Positions 1 to 6,187 are shown, numbered from the stretch's first letter. The stretch: DNA of 10,373 bases from Bryobacterales bacterium (GCA_903970295.1 CAJCHQ010000712.1:1-10373), one strand, 5' to 3'. Notes: generated by a model from the sequence alone, not told the origin. Translations and numbers: made by a program.

Positions 1-492
1 TCCGGTCAGGCGCTCCGCTTGTTGATAATGTTTGATGCCAGTTTCTAATTTGCCGTCTCGAATCAATTCTTGTCCGTGCCGATAAAGAGTACGGAATTCG
101 CTTTCCTTGAGTTCTCCGCCCGAGAAGTTGGTATGCGAAAAGAGTGGCATGTATCCTGCAAATCTTTCCGGAACCGTTCCATCTCCGGAAAATACAAACG
201 CGTAAGCCGAACCGAGCACGGCCGTAATCGACAAAGCAAAAAACGTGACTAATAATTTCGGATCGCGCCACCATCCACGGTGCTCCAGGCAGGCGGCATG
301 GTTAGTATATGACTGATAAGGGGAACTAGCTGGCGCCAGGGCTGCATCGATCGCAAACGAATGAGCATTCGCTTCAGAATACAGAGAGTCAAACGTAGAC
401 GGCTGAGGGTCGAGTGACGGCTGAGCATCACGATTAGTCTGATTAGGGCGCCCCAATCTCATTTCGATGCTGCGATAGTTCGTGGAGACCAT
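1..492 (-). CDS. Single-pass membrane protein with TPR-like segment, partial (C-terminus off the left edge)
   Basis: An uninterrupted minus-strand frame of 164 codons starts at ATG 492 and is still open at base 1. I do not recognise the family. Residues 1-79 are polar and rich in Ser, Pro, Asn and Gln. Residues 80-101 (LLVTFFALSITAVLGSAYAF and two more) form one transmembrane helix. Arg72, Arg76 and Lys79 lie just before it, so by the positive-inside rule the N-terminus is cytoplasmic and the rest is outside. Residues 135-164 resemble a first tetratricopeptide repeat (Tyr-Arg-His-Gly ... Asp-Gly-Lys ... His-Tyr-Gln-Gln-Ala-Glu), suggesting a protein-protein scaffold. The start is uncertain: ATG 462 is also in frame and neither has a strong ribosome binding site. 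It lies just past the rpsI terminator, so it is probably a separate unit, though I see no promoter. Confidence 0.72.
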   Translation of the reverse strand, partial: MVSTNYRSIEMRLGRPNQTNRDAQPSLDPQPSTFDSLYSEANAHSFAIDAALAPASSPYQSYTNHAACLEHRGWWRDPKLLVTFFALSITAVLGSAYAFVFSGDGTVPERFAGYMPLFSHTNFSGGELKESEFRTLYRHGQELIRDGKLETGIKHYQQAERLTG

Positions 493-526
493 GCGGTGCT
501 CTCTAGGCTGCGAGCGAGACTGATAT

Positions 527-559
527 AAAAAATGGTCCAACCGATTGATTGGTTGGACC
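527..559 (-). terminator. Rho-independent terminator after rpsI
   Basis: Read on the minus strand, a perfect 9-bp stem (GGTCCAACC, 8-nt loop, GGTTGGACC; bases 534-559) is followed by one A and then six U residues (527-532). It starts 8 nt after the rpsI stop codon. This is the only strong intrinsic terminator I see in the window and marks the end of the ribosomal-protein superoperon. Confidence 0.93.
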
Positions 560-567
560 AGTACATT

Positions 568-966
568 CTAGCGCTTTGAAAATTGGAATCGTTTGCGGGC
601 TCGCTTGCGTCCATATTTTTTACGCTCCTTAACACGCGAATCGCGAGTAAGCAAACCTTCTGTGCGCAACACAGGTCGGTTCTGCGGAGCCGCTTCTGAC
701 AAAGCTCTAGCGATACCATGGCGAATGGCGCCGACTTGTCCGGTGATGCCACCACCACAGACGGAAACAAGAACATCGAAACGCCCCATCGCATCAGCCG
801 CGACGAACGGAGAGAAAAGGTCTTTGTTTAGTCCAGGTCTGCCGCCGACGTAATCATCCATCGTGCGGTTATTGATAGTAACTTGACCCGTACCGGGGAC
901 GAGGCGCACACGCGCCGTTGCTGTCTTTCTTCGGCCGGTACCGTAATACTGAATAACACTGGTCAT
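568..966 (-). CDS. rpsI: 30S ribosomal protein S9
   Basis: 132 aa, the usual bacterial S9 length. S9 sits in the head of the small subunit, and its C-terminal tail reaches the P-site tRNA. The N-terminal block [14 protein letters not shown] (7-20), the central [19 protein letters not shown] and the basic tail ending KRFQFSKR are all hallmarks of the family. The start is ATG 966, with an AGAGGA-type ribosome binding site about 10 nt upstream. It follows rplM by 29 nt, the near-universal bacterial rplM-rpsI pair, and is the last gene before the terminator. Nothing in it is odd. Confidence 0.98.
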   Translation of the reverse strand: MTSVIQYYGTGRRKTATARVRLVPGTGQVTINNRTMDDYVGGRPGLNKDLFSPFVAADAMGRFDVLVSVCGGGITGQVGAIRHGIARALSEAAPQNRPVLRTEGLLTRDSRVKERKKYGRKRARKRFQFSKR

Positions 967-995
967 CTAACTAAAGTCCTCTCGCTGTAATAGCC

Positions 996-1430
996 TTAGC
1001 CAACTAACTCGTAAACCTGGGGGTTCTGGGCAATATGCGGATGCTCAGCACCAGCATAAACTTTCAATTTGGTGAATTGATGATCGCCCAATCTCGTGTG
1101 AGGCAACATGCCTCGCACTGCTTTTTCGATCACGGCAGCCGGCTTTCTATCACGCAGCGATTTGAAGGTTTCTTCCTTGAAACCGTGCGGGAAACCTGAG
1201 TGCCGATAGTACATCTTTTGAGATTCTTTCTTGCCGCTGACTTGAATCTTTTCGGCGTTGATAATAATGACGAAATCACCACAGTCGAGGTGCGGCGTGA
1301 ATGAAGGCTTGTTCTTTCCTCGCAGCAGATTGGCAACCTCAGTAGCTAACCGACCAAGCATTTTGTCAGAGGCATCGACAACGTGCCAGGTGCTTGTTAG
1401 GTCTTCCGTTTTCGGACAATAAGTATTCAC
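996..1430 (-). CDS. rplM: 50S ribosomal protein L13
   Basis: 144 aa, close to the family norm of about 142. L13 is an early-assembly protein of the large subunit that binds 23S rRNA. Family features are [17 protein letters not shown] (14-30), the LLRGKNK block, [24 protein letters not shown] and [12 protein letters not shown]. The start codon is GTG at 1430, preceded by AGGAG with an 8-nt spacer. An ATG is not available at the expected N-terminus. It lies 19 nt after truA, matching the conserved truA-rplM-rpsI cluster found in cyanobacteria and Firmicutes. Confidence 0.98.
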   Translation of the reverse strand: MNTYCPKTEDLTSTWHVVDASDKMLGRLATEVANLLRGKNKPSFTPHLDCGDFVIIINAEKIQVSGKKESQKMYYRHSGFPHGFKEETFKSLRDRKPAAVIEKAVRGMLPHTRLGDHQFTKLKVYAGAEHPHIAQNPQVYELVG

Positions 1431-1449
1431 GGTTCAATCTCCTGCCAAG

Positions 1450-2229
1450 TCAGCTCTTATGAGCTTCTTCAAATAGTTTGTAGTGCTCGGGATATTCTAT
1501 CGAGTTCAGGGTCAAGCCCCAAGGGGGCGCAGTTGGCCCGGCGAGATTACGATCGCTCTCAGAAAGAGCTTTCACAAAACTCTCAGGCGCCTTCTTGCCC
1601 AGCCCTATTTCGATGAGGGTTCCGACAATTATGCGCACCATATTGTACACGAAGTGATTTGCGGCAATCCAGAACTCAAGCTTGCCTTCACCTTTGTTCA
1701 ACAATTCTGCTCGCGAAACCTGACAAATACTCGTCGTTCGATCGGCACTGGTCGATCTAAAGGAGGTGAAGTCATGACTGCCGATCAGCTCGAGAGCCGC
1801 TTGTTGCATGGCATTCAGGTCCAAATCAGTGAAAACAAAATGATGATCATCTTTTAACAGAGCCGAACGTTGGCGGCGATTGAGCAGCCTGTAGACATAT
1901 TCTCGGCGAATTGCAGTGTAGCGTGCGTGAAAATCCGCAGGCACGATTTGGGCGGTGCGCACCGCAATATCGTTGTCTAGCAGGCCATTCAAAGACCAGC
2001 AGAAATTTCTTATATCTAGTTCTTCGGCAAGAATGTCAATGTGCGCTACTTGCCCGGCTGCATGTACACCACTGTCGGTGCGACCACTAAAAATAGCCCG
2101 CGTTTCTCGTCTTAAAACAGTCGTCAACGCCTTTTCGAGCTCGGATTGGACGGTTCTGACACCGAGTTGTAATTGCGAGCCGTGCAGGCTGCGACCAGAA
2201 TATTCAAGTAATAGAGCAACGCGAGCCAA
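1450..2229 (-). CDS. truA: tRNA pseudouridine(38-40) synthase TruA
   Basis: 259 aa, typical for TruA, which isomerises uridines 38, 39 and 40 in the anticodon stem of many tRNAs. The catalytic motif is GRTDSGVHAAGQ (49-60), with Asp52 as the predicted nucleophile. Later family blocks include REYVYRLLNR, HDFTSFRS and NHFVYNMVRIIVGTLIEIG. The start must be TTG 2229: an in-frame TAA lies two codons upstream, the family N-terminus begins here, and GGAG precedes it by about 10 nt. The first family block is slightly off, with HGSQLQ where most members have a Trp (GWQ). It is separated from rplQ by about 490 nt of non-coding repeats, so it may have its own promoter; I could not identify one convincingly. 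Confidence 0.97.
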   Translation of the reverse strand: MARVALLLEYSGRSLHGSQLQLGVRTVQSELEKALTTVLRRETRAIFSGRTDSGVHAAGQVAHIDILAEELDIRNFCWSLNGLLDNDIAVRTAQIVPADFHARYTAIRREYVYRLLNRRQRSALLKDDHHFVFTDLDLNAMQQAALELIGSHDFTSFRSTSADRTTSICQVSRAELLNKGEGKLEFWIAANHFVYNMVRIIVGTLIEIGLGKKAPESFVKALSESDRNLAGPTAPPWGLTLNSIEYPEHYKLFEEAHKS

Positions 2230-2719
2230 AGCTTATCGTCTCCACGGATGCCGATGATCTTTTAGCATGAGCCAGCGCTCAACGAGTTAACGTACTAAAT
2301 GGAATTCCGTCTCGCTTTCCCCCCGAACGGTTCCACTTTCTCGGCGGCAGCTGACGCTGTCACCTCGAAAGCGGTTTAAGTGTGAAAATCTGACAGGTGG
2401 GATTTGGGGGTGGGGCTATCCCCTCAGCCGAGAAAGTGTCCCTACTAATCCAAATAACTGTAAAGCTAAATATGAAGAAAAGATTAAACCGGAAATGCTC
2501 TATGGCAGGGCGTCTGAATGGGCACCAAGTCCCGAGACCGGCATGTAACATAACTTAATTAAGCTGAGGATTCTTGGCAACCGATTGTTGCCCACAGAGG
2601 TGTTCCACAGGGGCGGAATTCGCAAATATCTGACAGGGTCAGCAAATTTCTGACAGGGTCAGCAAATATCTGACAGGGTCAGCAAATTTCTGACGGGTGG
2701 GTCAGACAATATCTGAAAT
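2230..2719. other. 490-nt gene-free segment between rplQ and truA
   Basis: No convincing gene lies here. From the truA side it contains a short GC-mixed truA leader (2230-2330), a 12-bp inverted repeat enclosing about 80 nt (2334-2438), an AT-rich stretch (about 2440-2580) and a 20-bp tandem repeat array reaching the rplQ stop (2621-2720). A minus-strand frame of 63 codons (2360-2551) and an 85-codon plus-strand frame without a start (2291-2545) are both open, but neither resembles a protein I know. Together the repeats suggest a small mobile-element remnant or a structured untranslated region. Confidence 0.7.
2334..2438. repeat. 12-bp perfect inverted repeat enclosing a small GGGG/CCCC hairpin and a CTGACAG motif
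   Basis: CACTTTCTCGGC at 2334-2345 is exactly inverted as GCCGAGAAAGTG at 2427-2438. Inside are a GGGG-CTAT-CCCC hairpin (2412-2423) and the motif AAAATCTGACAGGTGG (2385-2400). That motif resembles the core of the 20-bp array near rplQ. The arms could close a large stem in RNA from either strand, or they could be the ends of a roughly 105-bp element. Confidence 0.75.
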
Positions 2720-2720
2720 T
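2621..2720. repeat. 20-bp tandem repeat array (four units plus a decayed fifth), each with an internal palindrome
   Basis: Units start at 2621, 2641, 2661 and 2681 on the plus strand. The consensus is AGCAAATWTCTGACAGGGTC, with W alternating A, T, A, T. The fourth unit is altered after CTGAC, and 2701-2720 looks like a decayed fifth copy. Across each of the three unit junctions lies CTGAC-AGG-GTCAG, a perfect 5-bp palindrome with a 3-nt centre. The array abuts the rplQ stop codon at 2720-2722. Exact 20-bp spacing (about two helical turns) without spacers excludes CRISPR. Confidence 0.92.
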
Positions 2721-3145
2721 TAGACCAGTTGGATGATTGCCATCGGGGTGGCGTCGCCGCGTCGGGGACCAGCTTTGAGAATTCTGGTGTAGCCGCCCTG
2801 GCGGTCTTTGTAGCGAGGAGCGATTTCGTCAAACACGCGAGTGACGACTTCTTTGTCGTACAAATAAGCGGCGGCCTGACGGTGCAGATGGACCGAGCGA
2901 GCAACTTGCTTGGCTGCTTCGATATCACCGCCCTTGGCTTTGTCATAGAGATCTCTGTGATCGGGCAAATGACCCTTCTTGCCAAGGGTAATCATTTTTT
3001 CCACTTCCGGCTGAACGGCTTTGGCTTTGGCAAAAGTGGTGATGATTTCGTCGTACCTGAGCAGTTCAGTCGCCAGCGAGCGCAATACAGCCTTGCGCTG
3101 ATCGGCGGGGCGGGCTAGACGATTTCTTGGTACACGGTGACGCAT
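2720..3145 (-). CDS. rplQ: 50S ribosomal protein L17
   Basis: 141 aa, slightly longer than the 116-127 aa common in bacteria. L17 is a large-subunit protein located near the peptide exit region. The N-terminal block MRHRVPRNRLARPADQRKAV, then LRSLATELL, ITTFAKAKAVQPEVEKMITL and the C-terminal GGYTRILKAGPRRGDATPMA are diagnostic. The start is ATG 3145, with AAGGA about 9 nt upstream. It follows rpoA by 76 nt, a gap that holds a strong hairpin. rpoA-rplQ adjacency is almost universal in bacteria. The downstream side is unusual because a 20-bp repeat array begins at its stop codon. Confidence 0.98.
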   Translation of the reverse strand: MRHRVPRNRLARPADQRKAVLRSLATELLRYDEIITTFAKAKAVQPEVEKMITLGKKGHLPDHRDLYDKAKGGDIEAAKQVARSVHLHRQAAAYLYDKEVVTRVFDEIAPRYKDRQGGYTRILKAGPRRGDATPMAIIQLV

Positions 3146-3180
3146 GATGAAGGTCCTTTTCAGTTACTCGTATTGTTCAA

Positions 3181-3211
3181 AGCGAGACACGGATTCAATC
3201 CGCGCCTCGCT
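3181..3211 (-). promoter_or_regulatory. Symmetrical hairpin in the rpoA-rplQ gap
   Basis: On the minus strand AGCGAG (3211-3206) pairs with CTCGCT (3186-3181), and inside it CGGATT-G-AATCCG (3202-3190) forms a second palindrome, with 3-nt internal loops on each side. The base of the stem is followed by only a short T-run, so it is unlikely to be an efficient terminator. A partial attenuator, an RNase processing site or a 3'-end stabiliser for the upstream message would fit. Confidence 0.75.
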
Positions 3212-3221
3212 CTTAGATCAT

Positions 3222-4169
3222 CTACTTGTCTTTGGGGGTATCCGAAAGCGTCAAACCGAATTGACGCAGGCGCTCGATTACTTCGTCGGCTGATTTCTTA
3301 CCGAAGTTCTTGATATTCATCAAGTCATCGTAAGAGAGCTTGAGAAGTTCACCAAGCGAGTTGATATTGGCGCGTTTCAAACAGTTGTAGGCACGAACTG
3401 ACAATTCCAATTCTTCGATCGAGATTGAGCTGTGCTTGCCATCAGTTTGTTGCGGTTGGGTGGCAGCGGGCACCATCGGCTTGCCGGACAATTCGGCGAT
3501 CGGCAACAAGTGCTCGATCACTTGGCGGGCGGCTTGACTGATTGCTTCAGTAGCATCAATCGATCCGTTGGACCAGATCTCCATCGTCAATTTATCGAAG
3601 TCAGTGGATTCACCGACGCGGGTCGGTTCAACGTTGTAGCTGACTTTGCGAACAGGCATGAAAACAGCATCGATCGGCAGAACGTCAATGGCTTGCTTGT
3701 AGTGGCTGTGCGAATCGGCCGGTACATAACCGCGGCCTCTTTCGACAGTGACTTCGGATCTGATGCGACCGCCTTCAGCCAATGTGCAAATTTGCCAATC
3801 TGGATTGATGATCGTGGCATCGGCCGGGCAAAGAATATCGCGACCAGTGACTGGTCCGGTTCTTTCGACATCGAGATGCAAGTATTGAGGGTCGTTGCTG
3901 AATGTCTTGACGACCAGTCCCTTCAAATTGAGCATCACATCGATCACGTCTTCCACGACACCAGGGACGGTGGTGAATTCATGAGTGATACCGTCGATTC
4001 TGACTGCAGTCACAGCCGAACCATCGAGAGACGAAAGCAGAACTCTTCTCAGGGCGTTGCCGAGAGTGGTTCCATAACCTCTTTCTAGCGGCTCGATTAC
4101 GAACTTGCCGTAGATTGAGCCGTCTGCACCAGTCTTGTTCTCTAGACACTTGATCTTTAGAGGTTCCAT
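3222..4169 (-). CDS. rpoA: DNA-directed RNA polymerase subunit alpha
   Basis: 315 aa from the preferred ATG at 4169, the usual alpha length. The N-terminal dimerisation domain (about 1-230) carries the assembly motif GYGTTLGNALRRVLLSSL (31-48). After a flexible linker (about 231-248, rich in Pro, Gln and Thr) comes the C-terminal domain that contacts UP elements and activators. Its ELSVRAYNCLKRANI block places Arg259 and Asn262 at the E. coli Arg265 and Asn268 positions, followed by NFGKKSADEV (288-297). ATG 4169 has GGAG with a 5-nt spacer. An in-frame GTG at 4187 would add six residues but is less well placed. It lies 80 nt after rpsD, an order that allows S4 and alpha to be co-transcribed. 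Confidence 0.98.
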   Translation of the reverse strand: MEPLKIKCLENKTGADGSIYGKFVIEPLERGYGTTLGNALRRVLLSSLDGSAVTAVRIDGITHEFTTVPGVVEDVIDVMLNLKGLVVKTFSNDPQYLHLDVERTGPVTGRDILCPADATIINPDWQICTLAEGGRIRSEVTVERGRGYVPADSHSHYKQAIDVLPIDAVFMPVRKVSYNVEPTRVGESTDFDKLTMEIWSNGSIDATEAISQAARQVIEHLLPIAELSGKPMVPAATQPQQTDGKHSSISIEELELSVRAYNCLKRANINSLGELLKLSYDDLMNIKNFGKKSADEVIERLRQFGLTLSDTPKDK

Positions 4170-4228
4170 ATTTTCTCCGTCACTCACTCAAATTCTTGTT
4201 GTCAATTACAAATATGTTGCCAATGATT

Positions 4229-4255
4229 TTATCGGGCTTTATCGTGGCCTTATCG
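4229..4255 (-). repeat. Three CGATAA copies spanning the rpsD stop codon
   Basis: TTATCG occurs on the plus strand at 4229, 4239 and 4250, roughly one helical turn apart; the third copy includes the rpsD stop codon. On the transcribed strand it reads CGATAA. The clustering may be chance or may mark a small binding or processing signal ahead of rpoA. Confidence 0.4.
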
Positions 4256-4873
4256 TGAATAGTATTCAACGATCAGCGCTTCCTTGACGGTTCCATCGAG
4301 ATCCTCACGGGCAGGCAAGTTGACGATCGAGACGTTCAAGTTTTCCAAATTGGCGTTGAGCCAGTTCGGTGCAACCGGAGCCGGATTAGCTTCGATTACG
4401 GCTTTGATTAGTTTCTTGCTGCCGTCATGCGAAGAGACGACATCTCCTTGCCTGACCTGGAAAGAAGGGACGCTGGCCTTTTTGCCGTTGACGACAAAAT
4501 GTCCGTGCAAAATAAGCTGTCTGGCTTGAGCCCGCGAAGGCACCATGCCGGAGCGATGAACAATATTGTCCAAACGAGTTTCGAGCAATTGCAGCAAGCG
4601 CAAACCGGTTGGTACTTTCTTCTGGCGACTGGCTTCGACGAAATAAGCCGAGAACTGCTTCTCGAGCACGCCATAGAAGCGACGTACTTTTTGCTTTTCA
4701 CGCAATTGCAAAGCGTATTCCGATTGCTTTTTGCGGTCTTGCCCGTGTTGCCCGGGGCCATAGCGACGGCGCTCAATCGCGCACTTCGTTGAATAGCAAC
4801 GTGAGCCCTTCAAGAAGAGTTTTACCCCTTCGTTGCGGCAGAGTTTGCAAACTGAATCCGTATACCTAGCCAA
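4250..4873 (-). CDS. rpsD: 30S ribosomal protein S4, zinc-binding (C+) type
   Basis: 207 aa, the normal length for S4, a primary 16S rRNA-binding and assembly-initiating protein. The N-terminal domain has four cysteines, Cys9, Cys12, Cys26 and Cys31, in the C-X2-C-X13-C-X4-C layout of zinc-binding S4 proteins. The S4 RNA-binding domain follows (about 97-160: LETRLDNIVHRSGMVPSRAQ, then QLILHGHFVVNGKK). The start is TTG 4873: the protein begins with the canonical MARYT, no ATG lies at that site, and a strong GAGGAG site precedes it by about 8 nt. A small hairpin sits just upstream in the leader. In E. coli S4 represses its own operon by binding mRNA; similar control here is inference. Confidence 0.98.
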   Translation of the reverse strand: MARYTDSVCKLCRNEGVKLFLKGSRCYSTKCAIERRRYGPGQHGQDRKKQSEYALQLREKQKVRRFYGVLEKQFSAYFVEASRQKKVPTGLRLLQLLETRLDNIVHRSGMVPSRAQARQLILHGHFVVNGKKASVPSFQVRQGDVVSSHDGSKKLIKAVIEANPAPVAPNWLNANLENLNVSIVNLPAREDLDGTVKEALIVEYYSR

Positions 4874-4893
4874 CTTTTTTCTCCTCGTTGTAG

Positions 4894-4908
4894 GGGCAAT
4901 ATCTGCCC
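4894..4908 (-). promoter_or_regulatory. Small hairpin upstream of the rpsD ribosome binding site
   Basis: GGGCA and TGCCC form a perfect 5-bp stem with a 5-nt loop, ending about 8 nt before the GAGGAG site of rpsD. Its position within the 48-nt rpsK-rpsD gap would let it influence access to the TTG start. No U-tract follows, so it is not a terminator. Confidence 0.55.
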
Positions 4909-4921
4909 GTACGGAACTTCT

Positions 4922-5314
4922 CTATACGCGGCGCCGTTTCGGGGGACGGCAGCCATTGTGGGGGATAGGGGTGACATCTTTGATCAATGTGATTTCCAGT
5001 CCGGATGCTTGCAAAGCGCGGATCGCAGTTTCGCGACCGGCTCCGGGTCCTTTGACCAGAACTTCTACCTGGCGCATGCCCTGGTCCATAGAGCGGCGAG
5101 CGACAGATTCTGCTGCTTGTTGGGCTGCGAACGGCGTGCCTTTCTTGGCACCCTTGAAACCGACAGTGCCGGCTGATGCCCAGGCGATGACCTGTCCCTG
5201 GGGATCGGTCGAGGCCACAATCGTGTTATTGAACGTGCTCTGGATGTGCACCACACCCTGCAATACGTAGCGACGCTCTTTCTTTTTTGTCCTTGCTTTG
5301 GGCGACTTAGCCAT
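4922..5314 (-). CDS. rpsK: 30S ribosomal protein S11
   Basis: 130 aa, standard for S11, which lies on the platform of the small subunit near the mRNA exit path. Diagnostic blocks are [40 protein letters not shown], the [13 protein letters not shown] segment and the C-terminal [18 protein letters not shown]. The short lysine-rich N-terminus is usual. The start is ATG 5314, with AGGAAAG immediately upstream. It follows rpsM after 88 nt that contain a perfect hairpin, and rpsD follows 48 nt later. Confidence 0.98.
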   Translation of the reverse strand: MAKSPKARTKKKERRYVLQGVVHIQSTFNNTIVASTDPQGQVIAWASAGTVGFKGAKKGTPFAAQQAAESVARRSMDQGMRQVEVLVKGPGAGRETAIRALQASGLEITLIKDVTPIPHNGCRPPKRRRV

Positions 5315-5373
5315 GGCTTTCCTGTCTCAGTCCTTCTTGGTTTTTGCTCGGTTCTATCTAATTCAACACTGAC

Positions 5374-5392
5374 GGCTCGCACAAGGCGAGCC
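5374..5392 (-). promoter_or_regulatory. Perfect 7-bp hairpin just after rpsM
   Basis: GGCTCGC and GCGAGCC flank a 5-nt loop, beginning 10 nt after the rpsM stop. The stem is GC-rich but is followed by a mixed sequence rather than U residues, so it looks like a processing, stabilising or weak attenuation element rather than a full terminator. rpsK starts 59 nt further on. Confidence 0.75.
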
Positions 5393-5402
5393 TCGTAACT
5401 AC

Positions 5403-5792
5403 TTAGCCTTTGGATGGTGCAATCTTCTTGCCGGCCACCGTCAAGCGCTTGCGACCACGTCTGGTTCTGGCATTGGTCTTCGTTCTCTGACCGCGGGTCG
5501 GCAATCCACGACGATGGCGTTGACCACGATAGCAATTGATTTCAATCAAGCGCTTCACGTTCAGACCTTCCATGCGGCGCAAATCGCCTTCAATCTGCAA
5601 ACCAGACTTTTCGATTTCATCGCGCAAGCGGCCGGCTTCATCTTCAGTCAAATCTTGCACGCGCCGATCATCAGGAATGCCTAACTTCTGGCAGACCTTT
5701 CTCGCGGTCGTGCGACCGACGCCGTAAATATAAGTCAACGCGATTTGCGTTCTCTTACTTCTCGGTAGGTCTACACCAGCTATTCGAGCCAT
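5403..5792 (-). CDS. rpsM: 30S ribosomal protein S13
   Basis: 129 aa, within the family range. S13 sits in the head of the small subunit, contacts the large subunit in an intersubunit bridge and touches P-site tRNA through its C-terminal tail. Family blocks are [28 protein letters not shown] (helix-hairpin-helix-like), the [15 protein letters not shown] segment and [20 protein letters not shown]. The start is ATG 5792 with a G-rich site close upstream (GGGGGGAT) and AAGGA further away. rpmJ precedes it after a 140-nt gap that contains clustered TTCGA repeats. Confidence 0.98.
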   Translation of the reverse strand: MARIAGVDLPRSKRTQIALTYIYGVGRTTARKVCQKLGIPDDRRVQDLTEDEAGRLRDEIEKSGLQIEGDLRRMEGLNVKRLIEINCYRGQRHRRGLPTRGQRTKTNARTRRGRKRLTVAGKKIAPSKG

Positions 5793-5843
5793 TTATCCCC
5801 CCAGTCCTTGCTTCTCAAGCATTATCAGCGCAATCATCATCTT

Positions 5844-5888
5844 TTCGATCTATTCGATCCGTTCCGTTCGATCTTTTCGACTGTTCGA
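5844..5888 (-). repeat. Five TTCGA copies in the rpsM leader
   Basis: TTCGA occurs at 5844, 5853, 5867, 5876 and 5884 on the plus strand, three of them as TTCGATC. On the message this reads as repeated GATCGAA/GTCGAA within the 140-nt rpmJ-rpsM gap. No stem pairs them with each other beyond the TCGA palindrome itself. A short decayed tandem repeat or clustered protein sites are both possible. Confidence 0.6.
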
Positions 5889-5932
5889 CACGTTAGCCGC
5901 GATTCACTTTCGTGCGCAGCCGATGGTCGCAT

Positions 5933-6046
5933 TTATCCTTGTCGTTGCTTGTGCTTCGGATTTTCGCAGATGACGGCAACGCGCCCTTTGCGACGAATCA
6001 CTTTGCACTTATCACAGATTTTTTTGACAGACGCTCTAACTTTCAT
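5933..6046 (-). CDS. rpmJ: 50S ribosomal protein L36, zinc-ribbon form
   Basis: 37 aa, the normal length for L36, the smallest large-subunit protein, which binds 23S rRNA. It begins [20 protein letters not shown] and ends HKQRQG. Cys11, Cys14, Cys27 and His32 form the expected zinc site, so this is the C+ (zinc-containing) form. The start is ATG 6046. The ribosome binding site is poor because the upstream bases are three AAGTG repeats. Its place between infA and rpsM is the standard bacterial order. Despite the small size, the identity is certain from the sequence. Confidence 0.97.
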   Translation of the reverse strand: MKVRASVKKICDKCKVIRRKGRVAVICENPKHKQRQG

Positions 6047-6187
6047 ATCACTTCACTTCACTTTTAGCGCAAACAAAAGTGTCCTCTATGCGCCCCTCTT
6101 CCGATAGGAGAGGAAACTCATCTACTGCCGATCAGAACCAATGTCGGTTCGAATCGAGACCGGTGCGGACAAACACCTAATTGTACA
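6047..6187 (-). promoter_or_regulatory. infA-rpmJ leader with AAGTG triplet repeat and bulged hairpin
   Basis: The 141-nt gap holds three perfect tandem copies of a 5-mer (CACTT on plus, AAGTG on the message) at 6049-6063, where the rpmJ ribosome binding site should be. A stem of seven pairs with one bulged base lies at 6095-6113 (CCTCT/AGAGG arms with CC/GG inside and a TATC loop). No promoter or terminator is convincing. Confidence 0.5.

Noticed and set aside
2291..2545. 85-codon open plus-strand frame, ending TAA at 2546-2548
   Set aside because: It lacks a start codon and family resemblance and would be the only plus-strand gene. It could be a decayed element-coded protein but the evidence is too weak to call.
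2360..2551. 63-codon minus-strand frame between rplQ and truA
   Set aside because: It has an ATG but no clear ribosome binding site, no recognisable family, and it runs through the inverted repeat and GGGG/CCCC hairpin. More likely chance within a remnant.
2588..2609. Two DnaA-box-like 9-mers (TTGCCCACA and TGTTCCACA) beside an AT-rich stretch and 20-bp iteron-like repeats, suggesting an origin
   Set aside because: Matches are imperfect, only two boxes are present, and there is no replication gene nearby. A location inside the ribosomal operon makes an origin unlikely.
2621..2700. CRISPR array
   Set aside because: The 20-bp units are contiguous with no spacers, and no cas genes are present.
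4170..4187. Upstream GTG start for rpoA at 4187
   Set aside because: ATG 4169 has GGAG with ideal spacing and gives the standard alpha N-terminus; the GTG would translate through that ribosome site.
6142..6166. tRNA T-arm-like GGTTCGAATCG in the infA-rpmJ gap
   Set aside because: The flanking bases do not form a T-stem and no acceptor, D or anticodon arms are found.
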